A stretch of 64,000 nt of DNA from CAVTWS01 sp963738445 (GCA_963738445.1 CAVTWS010000018.1:1-64000), one strand, 5' to 3'. Counted from the stretch's first letter, positions 8,212 through 17,835 are shown. Numbers and translations are program-made. The notes: generated by a model not told the origin, from the letters alone.

Positions 8212-10227
8212 GTGATCCGAAAACTGCTGGTGGCGAACCGGGGCGAGATCGCCCGCCGGATCTTCCGCACCGCCCACGAGATGGGTATCGGCACGGTCGC
8301 CGTCTACTCCGACGCCGATGTCGACGCCGCCTTCGTGGCCGACGCCGACGAGTCGGTCGCCCTCGGTGGGCGGGCGCCGAGCGAGTCGTACCTCCGCACC
8401 GAGCCCATCCTCGCCGCGGCCCGGGCGACGGGAGCCGACGCGGTGCATCCGGGGTACGGCTTCCTGTCGGAGAACGCCGAGTTCGCTCAGGCGTGCATCG
8501 ATACGGGGCTGATGTTCGTCGGCCCGACCCCGTCGGCCATCGCCGCCATGGGCTCCAAGATCGAGGCCAAACGCCGGATGACCGCCGCGGGCGTGCCGCT
8601 GCTGCCGAGCGCCGAGCTGGAGCCCGGTGCCGACGACCCCTCCCTCCACGCCGCCGCGTCGTCGATCGGATTCCCCGTGCTGGTCAAGGCGTCGGCCGGT
8701 GGCGGCGGCCGCGGCATGCGCATCGTCACCGATCCGGCCGAACTGGTGCCATCCGTGCGGGCCGCCGAACGGGAGGCCCTCTCGGCGTTCGGTGACGCCA
8801 CCGTGTACCTGGAGCGGTACGTGCCGACCTCACGCCACGTCGAGGTCCAGATCTTCGGCGACCACCACGGTCGGGTCATCCACCTCTACGAGCGGGAGTG
8901 CTCGATCCAGCGCCGACACCAGAAGATCATCGAGGAGGCACCCAGCCCCGGCTTGCCCGCCGATCAGCGCCCCGGCCTCTGGGCGGCCGCGGTGGCGGCC
9001 GGCGTGGCCATCGGGTACCGCAACGCCGGGACCGTGGAGTTCCTTCTCGATCCCGCCGGCGGCTTCTACTTCCTCGAGGTCAACACCCGGCTCCAGGTCG
9101 AGCATCCCGTGACCGAGGCGATCACCGGTCTCGACCTCGTCCGCCTCCAACTGGAGGTGGCCAGCGGCGCCGCCCTCCCGGACCAGGCGGCCATCCCGCC
9201 ACCGGAGGGTCATGCCATCGAGGCGCGCATCTACGCCGAGGACCCCACCGCTGGGTATCAGCCGTCGACGGGGCACCTGCACCGATTCGATCTCCTCGCC
9301 TCCGGCACCACTGTTCGGGCCGACACCGCGTTCGACCCCGAAGGCGGCGAGGTCACCCACCACTACGACCCGATGCTGGCCAAGGTCATCGCCCACCGGC
9401 CGACCCGTCCCGAAGCGGCAGCCGCGCTGGCCCGGTCCCTGGCCGGCGCCCAGATCCACGGCGTGCGCACCAACCGGGATCTCCTCGTCGCCACCTTGCG
9501 GCATCCCGAGTTCCTGACCGGTGGCACCGACACCGGGTTCCTCGATCGCCACGACCCCGCGACCCTGGGTCGCAACGCGGCGACCCGCGTCCCGGGCCTC
9601 GCGGCGCTCCACGCCGTGGCGGCCGTGCTGGCCGGCCACGCTCGTCGTCGACTCGACGAATCTCTCCTGCCCGCGGCACCGAGCGGGTTCCGCAACGTGC
9701 CCTCGCCTCCGGCACCGTGGCACCTCGACGTCGACGGCATCGGGGTCTCGGTGGCGTACCGGTTCGAGCGGTCCGGCGCCCTCCAGGTCTGGGTCGACGG
9801 CGAGCTGCTCCACGGGTTCGCGGCCCACCTCCTCCTCCCTACCCGGGTCGACGTGACCGTGGGCGGGATCCGGCGCACGTGCTCCGTGCACTGCGTCGCC
9901 GATCGGTCCTGGGTCGACAGCTCGCTCGGATCCTCCGACGTGGTGGCGTGGCCGAGGTTCGTCGATCCGGGCGCCGCCGGCACGGGGGCTGGCGGGCTCA
10001 CCGCGCCGATGCCCGGAACCGTCGTCGCCGTCCACGTCGCTGTGGGCGACCTTGTCACCACGGGGGACCCGGTCGTCACAATGGAGGCCATGAAGATGGA
10101 GTTGACGTTGCGAGCCACCGAGGACGGCACGATCACCGAGCTCGGCGTGACCGTCGGCGACACGGTCGAGGCGGGCCGCACCGTCTCCGTCATCTCGCCG
10201 CACGACGCCGAAGGAGACCCGACGTGA
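8212..10227 (+). CDS. Acyl-CoA carboxylase alpha subunit (biotin carboxylase plus biotin carrier domain)
   Basis: A 671-residue protein that carboxylates biotin using ATP and bicarbonate. An N-terminal ATP-grasp biotin carboxylase spans about residues 1-450: LVANRGEIARRIFRTAHEMG at the start, the glycine-rich KASAGGGGRGMRIV ATP loop, HLYERECSIQRRHQKIIEEAP, and EVNTRLQVEHPVTE at the active site. A linker domain leads to the C-terminal biotinyl domain, where the attachment lysine is in MEAMKMELTLRA (about residue 628). It starts with GTG 13 bp after the beta subunit and its stop overlaps the next gene's GTG, so beta, alpha and AtuA-like protein are translated in series. Confidence 0.95.
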   Translation: MIRKLLVANRGEIARRIFRTAHEMGIGTVAVYSDADVDAAFVADADESVALGGRAPSESYLRTEPILAAARATGADAVHPGYGFLSENAEFAQACIDTGLMFVGPTPSAIAAMGSKIEAKRRMTAAGVPLLPSAELEPGADDPSLHAAASSIGFPVLVKASAGGGGRGMRIVTDPAELVPSVRAAEREALSAFGDATVYLERYVPTSRHVEVQIFGDHHGRVIHLYERECSIQRRHQKIIEEAPSPGLPADQRPGLWAAAVAAGVAIGYRNAGTVEFLLDPAGGFYFLEVNTRLQVEHPVTEAITGLDLVRLQLEVASGAALPDQAAIPPPEGHAIEARIYAEDPTAGYQPSTGHLHRFDLLASGTTVRADTAFDPEGGEVTHHYDPMLAKVIAHRPTRPEAAAALARSLAGAQIHGVRTNRDLLVATLRHPEFLTGGTDTGFLDRHDPATLGRNAATRVPGLAALHAVAAVLAGHARRRLDESLLPAAPSGFRNVPSPPAPWHLDVDGIGVSVAYRFERSGALQVWVDGELLHGFAAHLLLPTRVDVTVGGIRRTCSVHCVADRSWVDSSLGSSDVVAWPRFVDPGAAGTGAGGLTAPMPGTVVAVHVAVGDLVTTGDPVVTMEAMKMELTLRATEDGTITELGVTVGDTVEAGRTVSVISPHDAEGDPT

Positions 10228-12037
10228 CGGACGAACCGCTCCGCATCGCCAACTGCAGCGGGTTCTACGGCGATCGGTTCAGCGCCGTGCAGGAGCAGAT
10301 CGAGGGCGGGCCGATCGACGTCCTGACCGGCGACTACCTGGCCGAGCTGACGATGCTCATCTTGTGGAAGGCGCGCCAGCGCGACCCGTCGACGGGGTAC
10401 GCCGCCACGTTCCTCCGCCAGATGCAGCAGTCGCTCGCCACGTGCGTGCAGCGCGGGATCAAGGTCGTGGTCGACGCCGGTGGCCTCAACCCGGGTGGGC
10501 TCGCCGCCCGGCTCCGCGAGGTGGCCACCGAGGCCGGCGTGTCGTGCCATGTCGCCCATGTGGACGGCGACGACATCCTTCGCGATCTGCCCCGGCTTCG
10601 AGCGGCCGGCCACCCGCTCGCCCACCTCGACACCGGTGCCCTCCTCCCGACGCGGGCGAGGAGCTGGTGTCCGCCAACGCCTACCTCGGGGGATTCGGCA
10701 TCGCCGCCGCGCTCGATGCGGGGGCCGACATCGTCGTCACCGGCCGGGTCACCGACGCCGCCATGGTGGTGGGACCCGCCGCCTGGCGGTTCGGGTGGGG
10801 CCGGGACGCGTTCGACGCGCTGGCCGGCGCGGTCGTGGCCGGTCACGTCATCGAGTGCGGCCCCCAGTGCACCGGCGGCAACTACGCCTTCTTCGAGGAG
10901 ATCCCGGACCTCGAGTACCCGGGGTTCCCGATCGCCGAGATGTTCGCCGACGGTTCGAGCGTCATCACGAAACACCCCGGCACCGGCGGGCTGGTGTCGG
11001 TCGGGACGGTGACCGCCCAGCTCCTCTACGAGATCGGCGGACCGGCGTACGCCAACCCCGATGCCACCGCATTGTTCGACTCGATCACGCTGTCCGAGCG
11101 AGGGACCCGACCGGGTCCGGATCTCCGGCGTGAAAGGGATGCCGCCTCCGTCGACGATCAAGGTGTGCGGCAACTTCGTCGGCGGCTGGCGCAACGCCAT
11201 GACCGTGGCCATCACGGGACTCGACATCGAGGCCAAATCGGATCTCCTGGAACGGACGCTGCGCCAACGGCTCGACGGCCACGTCGACGAGTTCCACGTC
11301 AGCGTCGCCCGCACCGACCACCCCGATGCCCCTACCAACGACACCGCCACCGCGCTGTTCACGGCGGCCGTCAAGGATCGACGCTCCGAGCGGGCGGGCC
11401 GGGCGTTCTCGAACGTCATCACCGAGACGCTGCTGGCCAGCATCCCGGGCTTCTACACGCTGTCACCTCCTGGGGATGCCCGCGAGTACGGCGTGTACTG
11501 GCCGTTCGTCGTGCCGGCCACCGAGGTTCCGCACCGGGTCGTCCTCGACGATGGCACCACCCTCATGGTCGAGCCGGTCCCCGGCGTCACGGTCGGGCCG
11601 GCCCCCGGCGTGGCGCTCCCGACCGCGGACGCTGTGGCTGACCAGCGCTCCCGACACCGGACGCGGCGGCGGTCCACCCACCTGCTCCCACAGACCGCGG
11701 CTCGACGAGGCCGCGGCCCCTGGGCCGCATCATGGGTGCCCGGTCCGGCGACAAGGGTGGCAACGCCAACCTCGGCGTCTGGGTCCGTTCGGCTGAGGCC
11801 TACGACTGGCTGGCCCGGTACCTCACCGTCGATCGCTTCCGGCAGCTGCTCCCTGAGACCGCCCCGCTGCCGGTCCACCGGTACGACCTACCGAATCTCC
11901 TGGCCCTCAACTTCGTGGTCGTCGGGTTGCTCGGCGAAGGCGTTGCCTCGTCGCTGCGCATGGACACTCAGGCCAAGAGCCTGGGCGAGTGGCTCCGCTC
12001 CCGGGTCGTCGACATCCCGACGACCTTGCTGACCTGA
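10224..12037 (+). pseudogene. AtuA-like protein (DUF1446 family), four frame changes
   Basis: A protein of the DUF1446 family, founded by AtuA of the acyclic terpene utilisation pathway; its biochemical role is still unclear. GTG 10224 overlaps the previous stop. The N-terminal block reads RIANCSGFYGDRFSAVQEQI and GPIDVLTGDYLAELTM. Later blocks lie in other frames: GEELVSANAYLGGFGIAAAL with TGRVTDAAMVVGP, DRVRISGVKGMPPPSTIKVC, and the C-terminal GARSGDKGGNANLGVWVRS. The joins are near 10645 (one base short or two extra), 11097, about 11650 and about 11715 (one extra base each). The downstream 70 bp overlap the end of a convergent membrane-protein gene. Its presence beside the carboxylase supports a terpenoid or leucine-type pathway. 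Confidence 0.85.
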
Positions 12038-12822
12038 ACGGCGACGGCTGCGACCAGCGCCGCGGAGGTCACGGCGAGGCCGACGAACCACACCCAGGCG
12101 GCGGGGTCGCCCCCGTCGAACAGCTCGCGGTGGTGGATCGAGAAGCCGAGGGCGGTGCTGGTGAACGCCAGCAACGCCGGGGTGACCCAGAGCATGTCTT
12201 CGTCGGCCCGGGCGGCGCGGGCGTGGGCGCCGCAGACCCACGCCAAGGTGATGAACGGCCCGCCGTAGAACTGAGCGACGCTGTTGCTCACGGGCCACGG
12301 CCACGCGTCGACCATCACGTCTCGGAAGACGAGCAGCAGCACTCCGAGGATCCCGAACACGATGGCCAGGGTCCAGACGAGTTGACGGATCCACGGGGTA
12401 ACCGGCTGGTCGCCCGACGCCGGGTCGTTCCGCCACCGGAGCCACACGGCGATGGCGGCGGCGATCGGCGGGTACACGACGTAGGAGACGACCCAGCCCT
12501 GGACCGGCCCGAGGTCCATGTCGAACGCCGACCAGTTGAGGAGCGTGAGCACGATCATCGACCCGGTGAAGAGGGCGACGCCGGTCATGGCCGGCCACAT
12601 GCGGGCGCGGTGACGGGTCACCGCCGCGCCGAACAGGTACACCGCACCGAAGAGGTAGAGCGCCCCCACGAAGCGGGCATGGAGCGGTGGCAATGCGGCC
12701 CACGTGAACGCCCGATCCATACGTTCGGGCTGGAAGAAGGCGAGCCAGGTCACGAACAGCGCGGCCACGGAGATGATGCCGGCGAAGATCCGCTGCACCA
12801 CCGGGTTCTGATTCTCTGACAT
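11968..12822 (-). CDS. Multi-spanning membrane protein of unknown function
   Basis: A 284-residue protein not recognised as a known family. About seven hydrophobic segments are visible, beginning with IISVAALFVTWLAFF after a short N-terminal tail (MSENQNPVVQRIFAG) and including FVGALYLFGAVYLFGAAV, WTLAIVFGILGVLLLVF and WVWFVGLAVTSAALVAAVAV. The C-terminus is short and basic (TTRERSHSPRLLA). There is no signal peptide or catalytic motif. It converges on the AtuA-like gene with a 70-bp overlap, so one of the two ends may be mis-defined by the indels seen in that neighbour. It faces the cyclase-like gene across a 173-bp divergent gap that should hold both promoters. Confidence 0.75.
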   Translation of the reverse strand: MSENQNPVVQRIFAGIISVAALFVTWLAFFQPERMDRAFTWAALPPLHARFVGALYLFGAVYLFGAAVTRHRARMWPAMTGVALFTGSMIVLTLLNWSAFDMDLGPVQGWVVSYVVYPPIAAAIAVWLRWRNDPASGDQPVTPWIRQLVWTLAIVFGILGVLLLVFRDVMVDAWPWPVSNSVAQFYGGPFITLAWVCGAHARAARADEDMLWVTPALLAFTSTALGFSIHHRELFDGGDPAAWVWFVGLAVTSAALVAAVAVQVSKVVGMSTTRERSHSPRLLA

Positions 12823-12995
12823 CGCGCCTCCGCTTGGATCACGTACTACTACGCCGCACGCCCGCCCCCTGGTTCACCGCGGTCCGGCAACGGGGCAGAC
12901 GAACGCCACAACGGACCCGGGGCTCGGATCAGCGCGGTCGCGTTCCCAGACCTTCGACCCTGGTGCTTCCGTGAGCGTGCGCAGATGCTCGACCG

Positions 12996-13935
12996 GTGTC
13001 GACGCTGGAGAGCCCCGGGACGGTCGAGTGGTTGTTGACAGGCGACCCGTCGGTGCGATGGCAGGTGATGAGATCTGCTCGGGATGCCGCGGGAGGTGTT
13101 CGAGGCCGAGCGTGCCCATGTGGCCACCGATGGGTGGGGCGCACGTCTGCTCGCCGCGCCGGACCCGGATGGGTGCTGGGCCGGCGCCCTGTACAGCCCG
13201 AAGTGGACCTCGACGACGTACACCTTGTTGCTGCTGGAACGTCTCGGCCTCGAGCGCGGCGACGCTCGAGCTCTCGCCGGATGTCGGCAGCTGTGGGAAG
13301 GTGCGCGCTGGTACGGCGACGGACTCAATCTCGCCAAGTCGATCCGGGAACCCGAGACGTGCATCACGGGCATGCGGGTGCTGTTGGCCGCGGCATTCGG
13401 TCACGACGACCCCCGTCTGGACTCGACCACGGACTGGTTGGCGGGCCAGCAACTCGTCGATGGTGGATGGAACTGTGAGTCCATTCGCCGTGGCTCGAGG
13501 CACGGGTCCTTCCACACGTCGATCACGGTGTTGGAGGCGCTGTCGGTCTACGAGCAGTGGGGTGGATCGGTTGCTGTCGCGTCGGCGATGGCGGCGGGCC
13601 GGCAGTTCTTCCTCGACCACCGTCTCTACCGATCTCACCGGACCGGGGAGGTGGTCGATCCGGCGTTCAGCCGGTTCCCCTTCCCGCCGCAGTGGCACTT
13701 CGACGTCATGCGCGGTCTGGAGCACTTCCGTGCCGCCGGAGCCGACCGCGACGATCGCCTCGGAGATGCCGTCGAGGAGGTCCGCCGGGCGCGACGAGCG
13801 GACGGTACGTGGCCGAGGCATCGGTCGTACCCGGGCCGGTGCCGGTTCTCCCTCGAGGAGCGCGGGGCGAGCCGCTGGACAAACCTGCGGGCCATGCGGG
13901 TGCTGACGTGGTGGGACCAGCTGAGGCCGCGATGA
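12996..13935 (+). CDS. Prenyltransferase/squalene-cyclase repeat-like protein (one frameshift near 13080)
   Basis: An alpha/alpha-barrel protein related to terpene cyclase or prenyltransferase repeat proteins. A GTG start at 12996 gives VEWLLTGDPSVRWQVMRSA. After one extra base near 13080 the main frame continues as EVFEAERAHVATDGWGARLL. QW-type repeats are recognisable: DGCWAGALYSPKWTSTTYTL, LAGQQLVDGGWNCES and RADGTWPRHRSYPGRCRFS. No DXDD-type acid motif of class II terpene cyclases is evident, so it may be a non-cyclising relative. Its stop overlaps the start of the hydrolase gene (ATGA), suggesting a two-gene unit. Function is unknown. Confidence 0.75.
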
Positions 13936-14612
13936 CACCAGGCCAGAGTCGACGCACGATCACATCGTCGCGATCGACGGTCGCCTACACGGCAGCCCCG
14001 GCGGGGCCTGCCCGGGCCACGATCGCGGTGCTGCATGCCTGGTGGGGCCTGACCGACGTCGTGACCGGCGCCTGCGATGGCCTCGCCGAACTCGGCTACG
14101 TCGCCGTCGCTCCGGATCTCTACGCCGGGAAGCTGGCGGCAACGGCAGAGGAGGCCACCGTGCTGCGGGCGCGGAAGCGGTCGACGCCGATGTGGCGGCA
14201 GATCGTTCGAGCGGTCGAACAGGCGCGCTCCGCGCACGGGGCCATGACAGTCGGCCAGATCGGGTTCTCGATGGGTGGGCACTGGGCACTGTGGTTGGCC
14301 AAGCAATCGCGGCCAGAGATCCCGCCGATCACCGCAACCACGGTGTTCTACGCAACCAGGGCGGGTGACTTCTCTGCCAGCCGGTCGGCGTTCCAGTTCC
14401 ATCTTGCCGAGACCGACCCGTTCGTCAGTCCGGGTTCGATCGTCCGGCAGGAACGTCAGCTGCGCGCGGCCGGCCGCGCGGCCGAGTTCCACCACTACCC
14501 CACGACGGGCCACTGGTTCTTCGAGTGGGATCGACCCGGCGCCTACGACGCGCAGGCCGCCCACCTCGCCTGGGAACGCACCGTCGGGTTCCTCGATCGG
14601 CACCTCCCGTGA
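13932..14612 (+). CDS. Dienelactone hydrolase family protein
   Basis: A 226-residue alpha/beta hydrolase. ATG 13932 overlaps the stop of the upstream gene. Family features are the early strand IAVLHAWWGLTD (HxWxG), APDLYAGKLA, the nucleophile elbow IGFSMGGHWAL (about residue 115), the acid in HLAETDPFV (about 163) and the histidine in YPTTGHWFFEW (about 200). The nucleophile position is serine, whereas classical dienelactone hydrolases use cysteine. The enzyme may therefore act as a general carboxylesterase, and its substrate may relate to the coupled cyclase-fold protein. Confidence 0.85.
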   Translation: MTPGQSRRTITSSRSTVAYTAAPAGPARATIAVLHAWWGLTDVVTGACDGLAELGYVAVAPDLYAGKLAATAEEATVLRARKRSTPMWRQIVRAVEQARSAHGAMTVGQIGFSMGGHWALWLAKQSRPEIPPITATTVFYATRAGDFSASRSAFQFHLAETDPFVSPGSIVRQERQLRAAGRAAEFHHYPTTGHWFFEWDRPGAYDAQAAHLAWERTVGFLDRHLP

Positions 14613-14689
14613 GCCCGCGATCGGCGGCCGAGCAGGTACTCAGGGAACCGAGAAGTGGCGTACGGCGGCCAACAGCCGTGAGACCTCGG

Positions 14690-15409
14690 ATGCGGCGGCT
14701 CGGGACGTGGGCGGCGATCGGGCTCGTGGCTGGGTTGACGGGGTGCGGCTCCGACGGCGATGAACCAACGACCTCTGATGCGAGTGGTCCGATCACGGTG
14801 GAGCAACTCCTCGCTCGCTCGCTTGACACGCCGGTCGCGGTGCGGGGCCTGTTGCACGTCGACCAGGGGGTCGCGCGCCTGTGCGCGGCGATCCTGGAGA
14901 GCTACCCGCCGCAATGCGGGGAACCATCGGTTGAGCTGGTCGGCCTCCTTCCTTCCGCGGTGGAAGGAACAACGACGGCCGAAGGGGTCACCTGGAGGGA
15001 GGGTGCGGTGGTGAACCTCGCGCGAACTGCGGACGGACGATTCACCGTCGTAGATGTCGAGACCGCGTTCAGCGTGCAGGTCGAGCTCGGGCTCTACTCG
15101 GGCGTGCCCGACCCGGCCTGGACGCTCACCGAGGAACAGGCGAACGAGCTGGCCACCGCCCTCGCCGGATTGACGAGAGTCGAAGTGAACCCTCCAGTCG
15201 GTGGACTCGGCTACCACGGATTCACCATCGTCGCCGCAGACGGCACGCTGGTCGCCTATGCGGGCAAGGTGTCAAGTGTGGACGCGGATCCGCCTTACAT
15301 CCTCGACGACCCGGGCCGGATCATCGAGCGCCTCCTTCTCGACACCGCGCAACCGCACGTCACAGCCGAGGAACTGCGCGTCGTCGCCGACGCCTTCGGC
15401 CACGAGTGA
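14690..15409 (+). CDS. Putative lipoprotein of unknown function
   Basis: A secreted protein of about 239 residues. From ATG 14690 the N-terminus has two arginines, a hydrophobic segment and a lipobox (WAAIGLVAGLTGCGSD), so a lipid-anchored extracytoplasmic protein is predicted. After a Thr/Ser-rich linker the globular part has two regions with little resemblance to a known family: one with CAAILESYPPQCGEPS, suggesting a disulfide, and one with TLTEEQANELATALAGL. An in-frame GTG at 14609 overlaps the hydrolase stop (GTGA), so translation may begin earlier, but then the signal peptide would be preceded by 27 residues. The gene is co-directional with the hydrolase and converges on mtnA. Confidence 0.7.
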   Translation: MRRLGTWAAIGLVAGLTGCGSDGDEPTTSDASGPITVEQLLARSLDTPVAVRGLLHVDQGVARLCAAILESYPPQCGEPSVELVGLLPSAVEGTTTAEGVTWREGAVVNLARTADGRFTVVDVETAFSVQVELGLYSGVPDPAWTLTEEQANELATALAGLTRVEVNPPVGGLGYHGFTIVAADGTLVAYAGKVSSVDADPPYILDDPGRIIERLLLDTAQPHVTAEELRVVADAFGHE

Positions 15410-15449
15410 TGCTGAGCCCACCCGACAGCGAGGCAAGCAACCCTCTCCC

Positions 15450-16430
15450 TCATCGCGTCAGTACGCGGGCTTCGGTGACGATGGCAGTGACGAGGTCGGC
15501 GGGCGTGACATCGAAGGCGGGGTTGATCACCCGGGTGCCCAGGGGTGCGACGGGGTGACCGCCGAAGGCGGCGACCTCGTGGCCAGCCCGTTCCTCCACG
15601 ACGATCTCGGCCCCGGACGGTGTCGCCGGGTCGAGGGTCGACTCCGGGGCGGCCACGACGAAGGGCACGCCGGCCCGGTGCGCTGCGCACACGTGGGAGA
15701 ACGTCCCGATCTTGTTGCACACGTCGCCGTTGGCGGCGATCCGATCGGCCCCGACGATGACGAGGTTGACCAGCCGTCGCTCGATCAGCGCCGGGCCGGC
15801 TCCGTCGACCGCCAACCGGTGCGGGACCCCGGCGCGGGCCAGCTCCCACACCGTGAGGCGGGCTCCTTGCAGCAACGGCCGGGTCTCGCATGCGATCACC
15901 TCGGTGAGCCGGCCCCGACGGTGCAGCTCGATGAGCACCCCGAGCGCGGTGCCCCAGGTGCCGCACGCCAGGGGCCCGGTGTTGCAGTGGGTCAGCGCCG
16001 TCACCGATCCCGGCACGAGCGACTCGACCAGATCGGCACCCCGGGCGACCAGGGCCGCGCCGGCCCGATCGTTCTCGACGAACACGGCCTCGGCCTCGGC
16101 GGCGACGGCCTCCCGACCCTCGCCCAACCGGGCGGCGACCCGGTCCACCGCCCACGCCAGGTTCACCGCGGTCGGGCGCGCTTCACGCAACGATCGCACC
16201 GCGGCGGCCACCCGGTCGGCGGACCACCCGTCCCGATCCGCCCGCTCGGCGATCAGCCGAACGCCGAACGCGCCGGCCAGCCCGATCGCCGGCGCGCCGC
16301 GCACGGCGAGGCGCTGGATAGCGGAGACGACATCCTCCACCGCGTCCAGTCGCAACACGACCAACTCGCCCGGGAGGAGCGTCTGGTCGATCAGCTCGAG
16401 AGCGCCGTCGGCCCAGCGAACCGACGCCAA
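15450..16430 (-). CDS. mtnA: S-methyl-5-thioribose-1-phosphate isomerase
   Basis: Isomerises 5-methylthioribose 1-phosphate to the ribulose form in methionine salvage. The family pattern is strong: VRWADGALELIDQTLLPGE at the N-terminus, RLAVRGAPAIGLAGAFG, the catalytic cysteine in THCNTGPLACGTWGTA, and the catalytic aspartate in IVGADRIAANGDVCNKIGTF. The AVRGAPAIG sequence fits true MtnA rather than the ribose-1,5-bisphosphate isomerase branch. TTG 16430 gives a normal length of 326 residues. The frame is open upstream into the phosphorylase gene, so the start is uncertain. It follows a nucleoside phosphorylase by 77 bp on the same strand. No other mtn gene is nearby, so only the first steps of salvage are encoded here. 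Confidence 0.93.
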   Translation of the reverse strand: MASVRWADGALELIDQTLLPGELVVLRLDAVEDVVSAIQRLAVRGAPAIGLAGAFGVRLIAERADRDGWSADRVAAAVRSLREARPTAVNLAWAVDRVAARLGEGREAVAAEAEAVFVENDRAGAALVARGADLVESLVPGSVTALTHCNTGPLACGTWGTALGVLIELHRRGRLTEVIACETRPLLQGARLTVWELARAGVPHRLAVDGAGPALIERRLVNLVIVGADRIAANGDVCNKIGTFSHVCAAHRAGVPFVVAAPESTLDPATPSGAEIVVEERAGHEVAAFGGHPVAPLGTRVINPAFDVTPADLVTAIVTEARVLTR

Positions 16431-16506
16431 GTCGTTCTGGGGCGCGAGGTGAGGTCCTGACCGCCCGTGACGCCCCCAGAAACCGGTGGCAGATCGTCCC
16501 GGCCGG

Positions 16507-17256
16507 TCATGCTTCGGCGACGAGCGCGTCGAGAGCGACGCCGGCCATGGCGTCGACGGCATCACGCACGACGGTGCGGTGCGGGTCGTAGCCCGACATG
16601 TCCGGGTCGGCCAACGGCGCTCCGTCGACGACGAACACCGCGGCCGCGGCCACCCCGTGGAGCGACGAGGTGACGAACAACGCTGACGCCTCCATCTCCA
16701 CCGCCACGGCGCCCGCCCGGGCCCAGACATCGAGGTTCCCACCGAGCACCTCGTGCGGGTAGAAGAGGTCGGAGGTGAGCACGATGCCCTCGTGCACGGC
16801 CAGGCCAGCCGCCGCACCGGCCCGCCGCAGTGCCAGCACCAGGTCGATGTCGGCCACGGCCGGGAAGACCGGATCGACCAACCGGACGGTCAGGCCTTCG
16901 TCACGGATCGCTGCCGTCGCCAGGACCAACTCCCCATCGGCGATACCCGGCCGCAGGGCACCACAGGTCCCGGCCCGGATCATGCGGGTGACTCCCGCCC
17001 GGGCCAGCTCCTCGAAGCACACCGCCGCGCCCGCCGCGCCGACGCCATGGGAGGCCACACCGACCGGAGCGCCCCGCCACCGTCCGGCGACGACGACGTA
17101 CTCCCGGTTGTGGCCGAGCTCCACCACCGAGTCGAGCCGCTCGGCGATCGATCGCGCCCGCGCCGGATCGCCGACGACGAGCATGCGGTGCGGGATGTCG
17201 CCCACCCGGGCCCGGAGCAACGGGAGCTCGTCGTTCGCGGCGTACCGAAAGGCCAT
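16507..17256 (-). CDS. Nucleoside phosphorylase (uridine/purine phosphorylase superfamily)
   Basis: A 249-residue phosphorylase of the PNP/UDP fold that splits a nucleoside with phosphate. The phosphate-site pattern VVGDPARARSIAERLD, the GTCGAL motif (RMIRAGTCGALRPGIADGEL), the purine/pyrimidine region VLTSDLFYPHE and the ribose-binding VAVEMEASALFVTS are visible. The sequence looks more like uridine phosphorylases than like methylthioadenosine phosphorylase (MtnP). Yet it lies directly upstream of mtnA, where MtnP would be expected, so it may release methylthioribose 1-phosphate from methylthioadenosine. This substrate call is inference from context. Confidence 0.88.
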   Translation of the reverse strand: MAFRYAANDELPLLRARVGDIPHRMLVVGDPARARSIAERLDSVVELGHNREYVVVAGRWRGAPVGVASHGVGAAGAAVCFEELARAGVTRMIRAGTCGALRPGIADGELVLATAAIRDEGLTVRLVDPVFPAVADIDLVLALRRAGAAAGLAVHEGIVLTSDLFYPHEVLGGNLDVWARAGAVAVEMEASALFVTSSLHGVAAAAVFVVDGAPLADPDMSGYDPHRTVVRDAVDAMAGVALDALVAEA

Positions 17257-17277
17257 CGTCGTCGTCCGGCCGACGAA

Positions 17278-17835
17278 TCAGGCGTCCGACGAGGCGTCGT
17301 CGCGGCTGCGGATCTCGTCGCGGAGACGACCCGCATCGCGCCGGCTGGTCCGCCGGGAGCGCAGCAACCACCACAACGCCACCGCCCCGGCAGTGGCCAG
17401 AAGGGCGCCGACGAGCGAGCCGCCCCGGAACCCCGGACCCTCGACATCGAGCGTGCGCTCGCCCGCGTGGGCACCGCTGCCGTTGCCCATGACGATACCG
17501 AGCGTCATGAGGTTGGGCGCCGCCAAGGCCAGCGCGACCAGGGCGATCAACCCTCGTTGCTTCCAGGCCCGGTGGCGGCGGAAGACCAGTCGCAGCACGA
17601 GCAGCGGCACCAGGGTGAACAGGAAGCCGACCAGGACGCCGAGCACCCCACCCCACGCCGTGCCGCCATCGACGGCATCGCCCACGCGATGCGACCACCA
17701 GCGGGGCAGGGCCGCCGCCGCGAACAGCCACGCCAGGAACACGGCCACCGCCCCGCCGACCGCGAGCATGCCCTTGGTCTTGACGTTCATCCCCTCGTTG
17801 GGGAGCGGGTCAGAGGAGTTGCCTTCGTCGGCCAT
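17278..17835 (-). CDS. Small multi-spanning membrane protein of unknown function
   Basis: About 185 residues from ATG 17835 (MADEGNSSDPLPNEG); a further in-frame ATG gives MNVKTKGMLAV. Hydrophobic segments are AVGGAVAVFLAWLFAAAAL, GVLGVLVGFLFTLVPLLVL, GLIALVALALAAPNLMTLG and SLVGALLATAGAVALWWLL. These suggest four membrane helices, a basic loop (RRHRAWKQR) and a charged C-terminal tail with RRTSRRDAGRLRDEIRSRDD. No catalytic motif or family is recognised. It ends 21 bp before the phosphorylase gene on the same strand, so it may be the first gene of that unit, but a functional link is not evident. Confidence 0.75.
   Translation of the reverse strand: MADEGNSSDPLPNEGMNVKTKGMLAVGGAVAVFLAWLFAAAALPRWWSHRVGDAVDGGTAWGGVLGVLVGFLFTLVPLLVLRLVFRRHRAWKQRGLIALVALALAAPNLMTLGIVMGNGSGAHAGERTLDVEGPGFRGGSLVGALLATAGAVALWWLLRSRRTSRRDAGRLRDEIRSRDDASSDA

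Noticed and set aside
8830..10203. A 457-codon minus-strand frame opposite the biotin carboxylase
   Set aside because: It has no domain and atypical composition; the plus-strand biotin carboxylase is unambiguous.
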